Shown piece by piece: positions 1 to 9,758 of a DNA stretch of 64,000 nt. Every line of letters starts with the position of its first letter. Position 1 is the first letter of the stretch. The stretch is from Lepidodermella squamata (taxonomy: Eukaryota; Gastrotricha), in assembly GCA_047495785.1 (NCBI GenBank), contig JBLDXI010000030.1:620001-684000 (forward strand), written 5' to 3'. The translations under genes were made by a program, and so were the position numbers. The notes under the pieces are model-generated. The model did not search any database. It saw nothing but the letters and a program-made list of their open reading frames with translations, and had not been told where the DNA came from.

Positions 1-498
1 CGTCCGTGATGTGTTGAGTTGCGTCGCTGGTGTTGCGTTTGATAGATTAGAGCCTATCCCATTTTCATTAGCATAGAATAGCTTTCTAAACAATGAGTAA
101 TCATCTTCGTTATCAGATTCTTGAGTTTTATTAGGCTCTGTTGGCGTTGAGGGCGATGGACGTTTGTTAGTACTAGAGCGTCTAGCATCCAATAATTTAA
201 TGTCTTTTTGAAGGGCCTGAAACTGTGTGAATAACTCTCCAAATTTTCTCATCGTATCGCTATACGTCATGCCAGGCGGAGGATGTGATAGTTGCAAAAT
301 GTTACCCATTTCATCTGATACTGTTTGTAGTTTGGACATTTCTACAGGGTCCATGAGTGTTTGTTTAAGCATAGCGCGTTTAGTAATTGCTTCCATTGGG
401 GACTGATGGGCGTGTGATGTTGCTGTAGTTGTTGTTGGTTGTGGTTGTGTTGCTGAGGAATATGGCACAATCATGTATCGTTTTGCCGTGGTTTTCAT
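1..498 (-). CDS. Element structural-type protein, N-terminal part, open at window edge
   Basis: An uninterrupted minus-strand frame starts at the ATG at 496-498 and runs 166 codons to the window edge without a stop. It opens with a basic stretch, then a Thr/Gln-rich linker around residues 18-30, a helical Met/Leu-rich middle and an acidic Ser/Pro/Thr-rich part near residues 105-130. I do not assign a function. Its place at the downstream end of the virion-gene block, just after the core-like gene (12 nt gap), suggests it belongs to the same transcription block. Position and composition fit an accessory structural protein of the element, which is inference. Confidence 0.7.
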   Translation of the reverse strand, partial: MKTTAKRYMIVPYSSATQPQPTTTTATSHAHQSPMEAITKRAMLKQTLMDPVEMSKLQTVSDEMGNILQLSHPPPGMTYSDTMRKFGELFTQFQALQKDIKLLDARRSSTNKRPSPSTPTEPNKTQESDNEDDYSLFRKLFYANENGIGSNLSNATPATQLNTSRT

Positions 499-510
499 GT
501 TTTTTTTTGT

Positions 511-891
511 TTACTTTCCTCGATTTACTATCGACTCAATTAATGTTGGAATAAGGCTAGTTAGGGATGAAAGTAAGATAGGAATGAATGCCCCTTGTCC
601 ACTTTGAATCAGGCGCTGTCGGCTTTGCTCGATACTATTGCCTTGGCCAACTTTTTTTATGGCGTTTCTATACTGTTTCAATCTGCGCACTGTGTTTGGT
701 GGAAGTTTCTGATTTTTCGCTAGCACATTTAACGCGATTTCCGCTATTATATGAATTACGGAGGATGGTGCAATTTGTAACAATAAACCTCGTTCTTTTT
801 TATTCTTAGCATTAATAATGAGTCGTAAAAAGTGCATCAATCGTTTGGCCTTGGATTTCCGGTGTTTATTGGTGCCGGGGTTGCGTGCCAT
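511..891 (-). CDS. Small basic virion/core-like protein of the element (126 aa)
   Basis: The first 33 residues are rich in Arg/Lys. A helical middle follows with the pattern HIIAEIALNVL near residue 47, then a second basic patch, and a hydrophobic C-terminus (about residues 100-118) that could sit in or against a membrane. Small proteins of this layout recur beside the capsid genes of integrase-bearing Polinton-like elements in many animals, where they are thought to be DNA-binding core or minor capsid proteins. The ATG at 891 is the first in frame. The gene lies between the ATPase and the edge fragment on the same strand. Confidence 0.72.
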   Translation of the reverse strand: MARNPGTNKHRKSKAKRLMHFLRLIINAKNKKERGLLLQIAPSSVIHIIAEIALNVLAKNQKLPPNTVRRLKQYRNAIKKVGQGNSIEQSRQRLIQSGQGAFIPILLSSLTSLIPTLIESIVNRGK

Positions 892-915
892 GAAATTCTA
901 TTGCTAGTACAGCTG

Positions 916-1683
916 CTACTCTGTCGTGGAAAGTGATTTTGCGAATGACACGTCGTTTACATACTTGGGCACGCGCTCCGTGTATGTGTCTGGTAGAAAA
1001 ATGGACCCTCCGGCAAATTCAGCTCCGATCCCGAGAAAATCACGTACCCGATAAAACTCGGGTATATTGTGACGCAAATCTAGCACCAAATACTGGTAAG
1101 GTTTACTGGTAATTTTAGTAAATGCATCAAATATTTGTCTCCAAATTGTAGGCTCGGATTTCATGAGTAGTATTTTAACTGACATCGTTTCCGATCTGTT
1201 GCGATACAAGATGAAAATGTCAGTGTTTGCCGCGATTATGGACGAATATTTTCCCCGCGGATGAACGCGTTGCTGGCTGATCATTATCGAAACGTTACAG
1301 TGGTGTTTAAAACGCGTAAAATAATCCGCAATCAATTCGCTGTCATGTGCTCGCAAAAAATTGTCCTCAATTATCATCAACGACGTGTCACTTGGTGCGA
1401 AATAATCAGCGGTCAGATCGTCGATCCCGTTCAGGAATTCGATTTTCACCCCGCGGGCTTTGTACACATCCTGAGCGAGCTTGTCATGGTAGTCGGGGGT
1501 ATTGACCCCATAGCAATAGACAATTCGATTCGGTCTTGGGACGAATATATCAGCATCTAGCAACATTTGGCGAGTGGTTGTCGATTTTCCTGAACCCGAG
1601 TTCCCGATCAACGCAATCGTGACTGGTAAGTGAATTGAACCAATTATCTCCATTTCCGCCCCTGATTGGTAGCTTGCTGACAT
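916..1683 (-). CDS. Genome-packaging type ATPase (A32/FtsK-HerA-like)
   Basis: The protein is about 255 residues. A P-loop GNSGSGKST lies near residues 27-35, and a Walker B strand LMIIED follows about 70 residues later. An SQQ motif near residue 135 is in the place of a sensor. Size and spacing fit the A32-like packaging ATPases of Polintons, adintoviruses and large DNA viruses, which pump DNA into the capsid. The frame opens nine bases earlier with TTG; I chose the ATG at 1681-1683. Its start overlaps the end of the upstream protease gene by 40 nt, as expected in a compact viral block. Confidence 0.85.
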   Translation of the reverse strand: MSASYQSGAEMEIIGSIHLPVTIALIGNSGSGKSTTTRQMLLDADIFVPRPNRIVYCYGVNTPDYHDKLAQDVYKARGVKIEFLNGIDDLTADYFAPSDTSLMIIEDNFLRAHDSELIADYFTRFKHHCNVSIMISQQRVHPRGKYSSIIAANTDIFILYRNRSETMSVKILLMKSEPTIWRQIFDAFTKITSKPYQYLVLDLRHNIPEFYRVRDFLGIGAEFAGGSIFLPDTYTERVPKYVNDVSFAKSLSTTE

Positions 1684-2314
1684 GATTGGCAAAATTTCTT
1701 TGGATTAATTTTTTCGCTTATCAACCCTTTTCCGAATAGTTTTCGAGCGAAAGCGTGAATATGGCAATCTATAGATGTGCACGGTGCGATGTATGGCGAA
1801 AATATACTTGAAATTATATTTTTCATAGACAAATTTCTCGCTCTGTAGTATAAATAGACTAGCGAAAATTCACCACAAGTTGATGTTAACGGGGATTGCA
1901 CAGGTGCTTGATTTATTTCATAAATTCCACCGCTCCTTGATGATGTAATTTTTAAAAATCGCTCGATCACTGGATTATATTCGCGCATGTTTCGTGCCAG
2001 TGAATCAAACACCTCAGATCTTTCAGCTTCCCCTCCTACGTATACTGCAAGCCAATGTTCCTATACGTTGAAATAATAATAACAACAAACACACACAAAA
2101 AATGATTTAAAATTCAACTTTTTTTATTATTTACAGATCAACTCACTCCTGGAAGAGTACTCGGTTGCGTATTTACAATAAGCCCCGCCGGTCTCGGAAA
2201 ATTCACGCGTAGTAAAGAGTCGAGCTCATCACATGCCAACACATCATAAAACGGTAAGTTGGAAATCCCACATACATCGGACTCTAAGCAAGTATAAAGC
2301 TGAAATGTGTTCAT
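1644..2314 (-). CDS. Adenain-like cysteine protease of the element (2 exons)
   Basis: Exon 1 is 2147-2314, the intron 2061-2146 (86 bp, GTGAGT donor, TATAG acceptor) and exon 2 1644-2060, giving 194 codons before the stop. The splice joins in phase 0 just before the catalytic His-Trp pair. An EVFDSLA motif follows, and the nucleophile lies in TCGEFSLVYLYY. The order His, acidic residue, Cys fits adenovirus protease/ULP1-type (C5/C48) enzymes that mature virions. Without the splice the His-containing part is cut off from the upstream ATG. The splice is supported by reading frame only. The 3' end overlaps the ATPase start by 40 nt. Confidence 0.8.
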
Positions 2315-2376
2315 ATTTTACCATTCCCATCATAACACGATAATACGATATTATAATCATGCATTTTTTCCATAGA

Positions 2377-3735
2377 TTAAGAGTGCAAGTCTGCCAATAC
2401 TTGCCGGACCGAATTTACTTCAATCACCGCTGGCCCATCCATAAACAATATCAACGAGTGATTCTCGGTTAACACATCGGTAAAAATGAGATTCATCGAC
2501 AAGCTAGCAGATGTGACAGGGTTCCAACAACCCAGGGCTGCATCGTCTGGTCCCAATGCGAAGGGGAAGAATGTCCTCCCGTCTTTCATGAAGTCATCGT
2601 ACGAGATTCCGTTATTTTTCTGGTTATGCTGGAACGGAAACAGGACTTGCATCGTTTGCCAATACGCCTTTGCCGCATCTTTCGTAGCCACGGAAACATC
2701 TAGAGGCGATCCAGTCACGTGTGCTCCATCGAGCATGACACTCATTTGCCTAGACAAATCAGGTAAAATGAACATTATACTTTTTTATTATTATTCTTAC
2801 TTTAATTTTGCGCTGGTGAAGTTGTACGGGTTCAAATTGAATCTCCCAGTCATCTCTGTATCTTTCAAAATACACGCAACCAATACTCGAGGTTGACGCC
2901 CCAGCAAAATATTATTTAGCGTAAAAATGCTGCTTCCAGCCGTTAGCGTTATTGTTTTGATGAAGCTTCGGGACACCACATATCGCGCCGGGGATACAGT
3001 TAATGCTTTCTCAATACCAAGAGCAAATTCTGGTCTGACGCGAATTCTCCGCAAAATTAGACTAAGCGATTTGATGCTAAAGTGATACGTTTTTCCTGCT
3101 GGGCACATTAGAGCCCATTCATCAGACACCCTGGTAAATCTCATACTCATGCTGAGATTGGGAAGTAAACACCGCGGCTGGCACCACAATTCCAAATTTG
3201 GTTTAAAAATCATGGTAAGAGTCCGGGTTTTGCATTTTGCCTTGCGGGTTGCAAATCCGGTGTTAGTATCGCCAGTCACGTCATCAAGTTTGCCTGGAGT
3301 GTCCAGGTACATGCCTTCTAATGACATGAATGTGTCCTTGGTATCGTTGCTCAAGCTCAATAATGAGGAAATGTACGATTTGTAGCAGTACCACGGAATA
3401 CTGTCTGTGACCATGACAGAATTGACCGACATGTCAATATTTTTGAATATACTATGAGCCATGTTAGCAACGATGCCACAGTCCCAATCAGTTGCTAGCG
3501 CATCCGGGGTTTGGTTTTGAAGTTCAATCGTTACTCGAACACAGCTGCGAGACAAGTCTGTGAAATCAGTAGGCGATGCCTGAACATCGATATCAATCGG
3601 TGCGCTATCAGTTAGCGTAGATCTGGGGAAAACTTCCAATAAGTATGAACTTTCTATGCTGTGTTGAGTACTGGGGACTTCAAAATATTCAAAGCATGAC
3701 TTCAAACATTCTTGGCTTGCCGGATGGTGTTGCAT
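2377..3735 (-). CDS. Capsid protein of the element, F54H12.2-like (2 exons)
   Basis: Exon 1 is 2801-3735 and exon 2 is 2377-2749. A 51 bp intron (2750-2800, GTAAGA donor, TCTAG acceptor) joins in phase 2, giving 435 residues. The N-terminal part has beta-rich segments with SIFKNIDMSVNSV near residue 100, and the C-terminal part has GRTFFPFALGPDD. From memory this matches a family named after a C. elegans transposon-encoded protein next to a transposon integrase, thought to be a jelly-roll capsid protein. Read unspliced, the gene would be a 312-residue and a 132-residue frame with neither half complete, so I prefer the spliced model. A separate second gene is the alternative. Confidence 0.75.
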
Positions 3736-3880
3736 TTTAGATGTTGCGTGATTACAGTATCAAAAAAATCAAAATTAATAGGAGATTTTTTGCGCCCCAC
3801 CGCCGTCTACTACGACCTAATTACATTTTTATTTGGTTTACATATAATATATCGTTCTATTTTTTTTATTGCAGCTTTCT

Positions 3881-4372
3881 TCAGCCAAACAACTGGATGT
3901 TACTACTGTTCGACTTGGAGCGTATCTTCTTCCGCCTCTTCTTGTTTCTCGGGTTCGATTTGGTTGACCTGCGAATTCTACGACCTTTGGCTCTTCTTTT
4001 TCGTTTTCGCCCTCTATTACGACCTCGGCCTAGTTGCTCAGATACATTGTGAGCTGCATCACGGGCAAATCCTCGCAGTGCAGTAACGCCGTGATTTTTC
4101 AGCGAGTCTCGAATGTTTGTACCATTTGGTTCTACGAGGTCGTTTGAAATTCCAGCGGAAGCAGTCGATAGATGGCGGAACAGGTATGGTAATAAAGGAA
4201 CCACATTGTTGCGAAAAAAATTCCCAATGTATTGCCCAACTCCTGACCCCATCTGAGGACCAGCGTAGACACTAGGATATACTATAGGGGTTCCCCGGAA
4301 CACATTCATACCTTGCCCTGTCTGAGCTCGCATCAAAAAATATGCGGCATAGTCATCAGGAGAAGCTGGCAT
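3881..4372 (-). CDS. Basic minor virion protein, adenovirus pVI/pX-like (163 aa)
   Basis: The N-terminal part holds an FRGTPIVYP segment near residue 25 and a Gly-rich GSGVGQYIGNFF stretch, followed by an amphipathic helix region. The last 50 residues are almost entirely Arg/Lys/Ser, as in nucleic-acid-binding virion proteins. Proteins with this plan accompany the capsid gene in integrase-bearing Polinton-like elements and recall adenovirus pVI and pX. It lies between the penton-like gene (48 nt downstream of it) and the capsid gene on the same strand. The function is inferred from composition and position. Confidence 0.7.
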   Translation of the reverse strand: MPASPDDYAAYFLMRAQTGQGMNVFRGTPIVYPSVYAGPQMGSGVGQYIGNFFRNNVVPLLPYLFRHLSTASAGISNDLVEPNGTNIRDSLKNHGVTALRGFARDAAHNVSEQLGRGRNRGRKRKRRAKGRRIRRSTKSNPRNKKRRKKIRSKSNSSNIQLFG

Positions 4373-4419
4373 TTTTTTTTATTATTTGCACTAGAGCTGA
4401 TTTGACCAAAACTAATATT

Positions 4420-5520
4420 TTACATGGGACGGGGTCTAAAATGGAGAATCATGATAGCTTTTCCATATTCAAATATCAACGCGTCGCCACCGTCATTGGT
4501 CATTTTGAATTCTAACTCTTCCAAAACTCGGACACTTACTGGGATATAAATAGGTTTCTCAAAAGTAATCGACATGAATTTCACCCTTCCCGCTTGATTA
4601 TGTGGAACGTTTATTTGTCGTAGAAGTGGGACTTTAACGTTTCCGACATTTACCCCTTCTATAACTGATAAGTACACAAACATGGACGCCAGCCCGTTAA
4701 CTAACTGGGGGCCAAACGGTAGAAAGAGATCGCCAACGGAGCCTGGATCCACACTCAGGTGAAATGTGACAAGCTCTTGTAGTTTCATTTCCTCGTCACG
4801 GCTAAGTTCAAATTTATGATGAAGTCGATGCAAAGAAGTGCCGTAGTCTCCATTTGACTCATAAACGCATTCGTCGACGATTTCGCGTGCTAGTATTTTG
4901 TTGAGGTCCTGAGACCCTGGATGGTTTGAGATTTGAGATGTTCGCAAGTGGATATACGGGTATATATGCGCAAATCGCTCAATTATACTATTTCTACCAC
5001 CGCGTGCAGACTGCCCTTCTTGCTTGAAAATTTCATGCTGAACAATTAGAAGGGCCTGAGGATTTCCCATTACGTTTGCCAAATATTTGGGTATAAAAAC
5101 TGCTAGGCGACTGTCCTCTACAGAAATCACGAAACGGTCTCGTGTATTATCGTATCGAATTTCCAACTTGCTTCGGAATTTTGAATTGATTGCACGCATC
5201 ATGTCATTGGCCAAATTGTCATTTGAGGAATAGTATGTCCCACCCACTCTAAATTGGGTGATCGCCCCACATTCGAACGGCCTTTCAGAATTTTCAACAG
5301 ATTCGGCGTATTTATGGAAATCAAGGACGAAGAATGAACATTCGCCCAAGTTCTCGTAAGTGCAGGGTCCTGTATACTGATACAACCCACATTCATATGA
5401 ATTGCTGCTGCAAAGATCGATCGGGCTCTCTAGTCTAATTTTAAAGTTCGAAGCATTGTTGAGTGGGTATTCAGTCATACACGAATTGCTCATGGCATAA
5501 AACCAGAAATCCTGAGACAT
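4420..5520 (-). CDS. Penton-like structural protein of the element (366 aa)
   Basis: The protein starts with a short segment (FWFYAMSNSCMTEYPLNNAS) of the kind that opens one of the conserved virion proteins in this element group. The rest is beta-rich with no membrane segment, and the C-terminal 90 residues (SVIEGVNVGNVKVPLLRQI onward) look like a jelly-roll end. From memory, the neighbour of the F54H12.2-like capsid in related elements has this length and N-terminal pattern, so a minor capsid or penton role is likely. The ATG at 5518-5520 opens the frame. Upstream is the small membrane protein gene, 14 nt away. Confidence 0.65.
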   Translation of the reverse strand: MSQDFWFYAMSNSCMTEYPLNNASNFKIRLESPIDLCSSNSYECGLYQYTGPCTYENLGECSFFVLDFHKYAESVENSERPFECGAITQFRVGGTYYSSNDNLANDMMRAINSKFRSKLEIRYDNTRDRFVISVEDSRLAVFIPKYLANVMGNPQALLIVQHEIFKQEGQSARGGRNSIIERFAHIYPYIHLRTSQISNHPGSQDLNKILAREIVDECVYESNGDYGTSLHRLHHKFELSRDEEMKLQELVTFHLSVDPGSVGDLFLPFGPQLVNGLASMFVYLSVIEGVNVGNVKVPLLRQINVPHNQAGRVKFMSITFEKPIYIPVSVRVLEELEFKMTNDGGDALIFEYGKAIMILHFRPRPM

Positions 5521-5534
5521 CGCTTTTATTTATT

Positions 5535-5723
5535 TCAACTGCTATTAGTCACTCGGCGGCTTGTGGTTAAATTGACAAAAAATGATTCGATTGACTGGTG
5601 GAAAATCCACGCAATTAAGCTAATAGTGCAAATGAAAATTATTGCTGTGTTTTGACGCTTTTCCATATGACGCCGAAAAAATGCGCTTAAATCGCTACGA
5701 CCGCTAGATGATCCGGTTTCCAT
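5535..5723 (-). CDS. Small single-pass membrane protein of the element (62 aa)
   Basis: A Ser-rich, basic N-terminus is followed by one hydrophobic segment, about residues 27-44 (AIIFICTISLIAWIF), and a short polar tail with an NLT glycosylation sequon. It sits tightly between the integrase and the penton-like gene, 14 nt from the latter. I cannot name its family. A role in virion membrane contact or release would be a guess. The close packing and the ATG at 5723 argue that it is a real gene. Confidence 0.5.
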   Translation of the reverse strand: METGSSSGRSDLSAFFRRHMEKRQNTAIIFICTISLIAWIFHQSIESFFVNLTTSRRVTNSS

Positions 5724-5767
5724 TGCTTATACCGCGCGTATTGTACAGAATTTCTCAATATATATCA

Positions 5768-7071
5768 TTAATTATTTTTTGATTTTTCGCTTCTATATAC
5801 ATCCGGATTATCAATAATCGAAGCCAGGGGTTCCCAAGTTGCTTGATTATCCGGGTAGCCCTTCCAGAAGACTTGAACCCTTTTGACCCCATCGCGCCCT
5901 GTTTCACTCGCACCGATTCTGTCTATCAAATAAAATTCCGGAAGTGTCACACAACATAATTCGTGTGCGTAAAATTGTCCAGGTAATTTTAGGGTATAAT
6001 CACTAGTGGTGGAATCCCATTGATTTAGTTGGTACACGCATGGTCCATATTCATCCCCCTCTTTGACAGACCGAATCTTGAAAAATTCCTCGCTCCAGTA
6101 ATTATGCTTGGATCGATCAAATAAGCCGCGTTGTAGAGAAATGCGTACTATTTGTCCGGGTTTAAGCCTACTTTTCACTCTACTCCTCATATTTTCACCA
6201 TTTTTGTGGCGGCGAAATACGTTGTGAAATGCTGATAACAGCTTAGGATCCTCTTCTATTATTTCAAATTTGTTGCCGATTTTCTTTCCAGTTACGTGAT
6301 CTTTTAACGCGTAGAGTTCGGCGGGGGTAAATTTTATGGTACCGTGTTTTGTAGAGTTATACCCCTTAACTAATGATTGTAACATGTGGTGATATACCGA
6401 AGTGTTGTAGGCGACGCAATACCTTGTGAGGCGCACCCGAATTGTTTTATTAAAGGATTCCACACTAGAAGATTTGATGTGTGAATTAGTGTTATAAAAT
6501 CCAATTTTTGATTTTTTCAGGAACTGCTTAACGGCTCCCAGGAACTCAGTGCCTCTATCGAACCAACATGCCAGTGGAGGCTCTCCGGCGTCGGCTATTA
6601 TCGACTTTAGGCCAGCCAATATCGTCTTCGATTGTTTGTCCATCATAGGACGCACCCATGCGTATCGAGTGAACACGTCGATGCAACACAGCCAGTACTG
6701 AATGCCTTGATTTTCTGCTGACATGTCTCTGCGGAAAAGATTTTGTTTATCGGTCGGATTTCTAATTTTTTGTATCATTTGAGTGTTTAAAAATCGTACC
6801 TCACATCCATCAAATCAAGCGCCCAAACTTGATTTTTACCAAAAACTTCAACTTTTCGATACGATTTCCGATTGCGAACGCTTACTGGTCGATAAAGTGC
6901 ATATGCGCGTTGGTCTGATAACCATTTTCGGATTTCCTTTCTTGAGAACTTCGCATTGCCGTTGAATTTAGCTTTTACAGCTTCGTAAAATCGCTCAACG
7001 CCCCCCAAACTACCACCGTTTTCTACCTCGAAATACAAAGGACGTAGCACTTTATCTATATTCTCGACCAT
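5768..7071 (-). CDS. Retrovirus-type integrase with chromodomain, F54H12.3-like (2 exons)
   Basis: Exon 1 is 6800-7071 and exon 2 is 5768-6761. A 38 bp intron (6762-6799) joins in phase 2, giving 421 residues. The N-terminal helical domain is followed by an rve core with catalytic Asp in LDLMDV, a second Asp in FDRGTEF and a Glu in SVESFNKT (DDE type). The splice falls directly behind the first catalytic Asp. The C-terminus has a chromodomain with VFWKGYPDNQATWEP, which in related elements may steer insertion into chromatin. The family is that of the C. elegans transposon-derived F54H12.3. It is the first gene of the minus-strand block. Confidence 0.88.
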
Positions 7072-7163
7072 TTTCGCCCCTGTGATAGACTATAATATGT
7101 GTGTGATTTCTTATGTTTTTTTTTTACATAGTCGAATTTTGAGATTGAACACCCTCTATATTA

Positions 7164-7554
7164 ATGGCTTTTTGTGATGAAACAAATGCTGATGGAAGAC
7201 CTTGCACATGTATGCTAACTTTTGACGAAGTGTACATAATAGCCAAAGAGGATATGAATCCTGCGAAGTGTGATTACTGCGAACATTACGCCACATGCCA
7301 CCCTAACTCTTCAACCGACGGTTTGTGGCTTCCAGTTTGTCGCTTTTCTGTCTCACCACTTTTCTCTAATCTATGCAGATAATGAGCAAATTCGCCTGTC
7401 GATCATTCAGTTTATTCGTACATTCGATGATGCCGTGGGTGATGTGTTCATTTTATTCCGGAAACTTACAGCGCAGTGGTGCCAAGTTTACAAAATACTG
7501 GCCACTTACAACTCCAATAATGTTCAATACTTGAAAAAACACCGCCGTGAATAG
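7164..7554 (+). CDS. Cys-rich protein of unknown function, only plus-strand gene of the element (2 exons)
   Basis: Exon 1 is 7164-7320. A 58 bp intron (7321-7378, GTTTGT donor, TATGCAG acceptor) joins in phase 1 to exon 2 at 7379-7554, giving 110 residues. The N-terminal 50 residues have Cys at CDET, CTCM, CDYCEHYATC, a pattern that could bind zinc. The C-terminal half is helical (IRTFDDAVGDVFILFRKL). It diverges from the integrase with a 92 bp shared upstream region, so a two-way promoter is likely. I do not recognise the family. Confidence 0.6.
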
Positions 7555-7639
7555 TTAATACTCGATCGCAATAAATTACTGTACATGATAATCAGGTTGC
7601 TTATTGTTTTTTCGCGTCGATTCGGCCCATGGTGGGTGG

Positions 7640-7770
7640 GAACAAGGAGATTCGGGTAGTTTCGGGTAATCTCAACCCATCGAGTCGATTCGAACAAAGG
7701 TACTGACTTGGTGATTCGGGTAGTATCGGGTACTACCGGGTATTATCGGGTTTTTTCGGGTATTCTCAAC
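7640..7770. repeat. Subterminal repeats with TCGGGTA motif, putative TIR of the element
   Basis: GATTCGGGTAGT followed by TCGGGTA occurs twice (near 7650 and 7712), and further CGGGTA units follow up to about 7761. This lies between the last element gene and the 42 bp tandem repeat, where a terminal inverted repeat is expected. The matching left end is outside the window, so the inverted copy cannot be seen. Confidence 0.4.
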
Positions 7771-7849
7771 GGTCACAGATCGGAATATTTTGGTCGTCAC
7801 ATACTACGTTCAGGTCACAGATCGGAATATTTTGGTCGTCACATACTAC
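7771..7849. repeat. 42 bp tandem duplication at the element/channel gene boundary
   Basis: A unit beginning GGTCACAGATCGGAATATTT spans 7771-7812 and is repeated at 7813-7849 (37 of 42 bases, identical). The second copy ends where homology of the neighbouring channel gene to its paralogues stops, so it marks a junction. Confidence 0.85.
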
Positions 7850-8360
7850 TCGTGCATGAAACGTCGAATCGGTCGAAAACGTAGTGTTCCATTGTATTCG
7901 ACGGATGTAATGGATATACGACAATTTGGTCACTTAATGTGCTACCGATATTAGGCTTCTCATATGCCGTCAAATGATAAATTATTGGAGTCCAGATATC
8001 CAACGCAGGCACTGTGAAGTAGAGTGTGGCAGGATCTGCCCTCATACATTCCGTTTCTGACAATAGATCTGTGCATTTCGGTTTTTCGCATGGCAGCCCC
8101 CATGTTATGGATAGATAAAGAAGTAAAGACAGCTTTTGCTCCACGTCATCGATTCCTACAAAACGGTGGAAGCCAGCACGGATATTCACCTCAACCGGCC
8201 TGCTGCTGTTGGAAGACACTACTTGTTCCAGCAGTAGGTTTTTCGACATAACTGCTGGACAACGTTCAGAGAATTTCAACTCTAACTTGCCAGCCGCCGT
8301 TGACGCAGTTCCAAACGACGCGAGTTTTGCAAACATCAGCAAACTTAGGGGCGATGGCAT
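7839..8360 (-). pseudogene. Cys-loop ligand-gated ion channel, truncated after the first loop cysteine
   Basis: The 173 codons match the N-terminal extracellular half of the channel at 14272-15444, including GIDDVEQKLSLL, TWGLPCEKPKCTDLLSE and DIWTPIIYHLTAYE. Homology runs to VSCT, the first cysteine of the Cys-loop, and is then replaced by two codons and a stop that lie in the 42 bp repeat. All membrane segments are missing. No good donor site is seen at the break. The simplest reading is that arrival of the virus-like element, or a later rearrangement, cut the gene. The rest may survive beyond the left end of the window. Confidence 0.8.
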
Positions 8361-9758
8361 GATGTTTATATTATGATGCGATTCTTTTACCGATGCACAT
8401 GTGACGTAGATAAGACGTCACACTCAGAGCACGCTGGCTGACAAAAGGCGTGTTAAATTATTTGCTCATGAATATTCTAAGTGTTTTGCAGTTTGAAGAA
8501 TAAAAATGATGGGGCTCCATGCGAATTTGCTTTAAAATTTAAAATTTAAAAATTAAGGTTTACAGATTGCTGAAAGTAATGTTTTGCCGCGGTTTCCGAG
8601 ATGAATTTAGTCAACAGAAATAGCACAAGAAATATTGGGGTGGAAAATAATGGCATGATTCAACTCATTAAATTTGAGCGATGAACTTTATTCTAACTTA
8701 CGACTTCTTAGTGCCATCTACGTCCTATATTACGTCACTTGCCTAAGTATGGCCGAAATGGGTCTCTTACTCGCTCTATATGCAATGGAATATATTTTAG
8801 AGAGCTCATCTACCAAATTATCAGTAATGTGACATATCACATTTCCCGTATGCGCATATAGGTATAGGTATCGATTAGATAGAAAAACCACGTTCTCGCG
8901 CTTTTCGGGTTTTGTTTTGGCAGACAAAATGCCAGGGTTGCACTTGTTTTAACGGGCTATTCAAATACACGTGTTTGAACACATGATTAAACAATATAAT
9001 CAAAATTCCGGCGGATAGATAGCCTGCTTAATTCTGTAAAAACTATCCGCGGCCGGCGAAATAGAAAGCCACCGATCGTGTTGGAAATTGTCTGTAAAAT
9101 CGTGATTTGGTCATAAAATTTGTGCCTGAGATACCCCCTAGTTTGAGGATCCTACATCGCGCACTGGACAAAACAACCGCTTCACTATTCATAGATTTTG
9201 TATGGAAAGTACGTTCGGCTCTTAAACCTAAATCAAAAACACGGCATTAGGCATTATAATTCGAATTTCATTAACTGGAAGTAGCTGCCGATTGATTGAA
9301 TATGACAAATCAAAAATCAGCTGCTCGATCACTACGTGCGACTTGAATACCTTGACTTGAGGGAGAGCTGAACGTGAGCTCGAATAACGCAAAACATCAG
9401 AATAGCCTTCTCTATTACAGAAAAAAGTCGGGCATGCTGTTCGAGCTCAATTTTAGACTTGAACTTGAGAATCACTAAATTATAATTTTCAGTCTCAGAT
9501 GGATGTGCCAAATGGAAACACGAACCTCAGACTTGGACGCATTGAATGCGTTTCACAGCAAGCAGACGTTACTAAACGCTTTCTTGGATAATTGGCCATC
9601 TTTAATCACAACTGCCAATCATTTAGCCAAACAATATATTTGATATTTCGAACTGGACTTCATTTCAATCAAAAACATCAAAAACTCGGCATCAGGCTTT
9701 AATCCGAATTCCCTCATCAAAAGTAGTTGCCAGTATTATTGATTGAATAGGACAGACA
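8361..9758. other. Intergenic, includes a diverged copy of the receptor gene 3' end
   Basis: About 9230-9356 resembles 9668-9797, the last codons and 3' flank of the class C receptor gene (shared GACTTGAATACC and GATTGATTGAATA). It is probably the remnant of a lost neighbour copy. A 65-codon minus-strand frame at 8730-8927 shows no recognisable domain and I do not call it. Nothing else is supported. Confidence 0.5.

Larger units (their letters stand above)
1..7849. mobile_element. Integrated virus-like element, Polinton/Maverick or adintovirus type (partial)
   Basis: The block codes for a virion-assembly set (capsid, penton-like protein, two basic virion-type proteins, adenain-like protease, packaging ATPase) plus a retrovirus-type integrase with chromodomain. 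This combination is known from Polinton/Maverick elements and adintoviruses. Nearly all genes lie on the minus strand, closely packed and partly overlapping. The right end is put at about 7849, where a 42 bp tandem repeat meets a broken channel gene. The left end, and any DNA polymerase B, lie outside the window. The exact family within this group is inferred from memory of protein families and needs a search. Confidence 0.85.

Noticed and set aside
2377-2775. 132-codon frame starting at its own ATG as a separate gene
   Set aside because: It is the missing C-terminal half of the capsid; a 51 bp intron with good sites joins both in frame.
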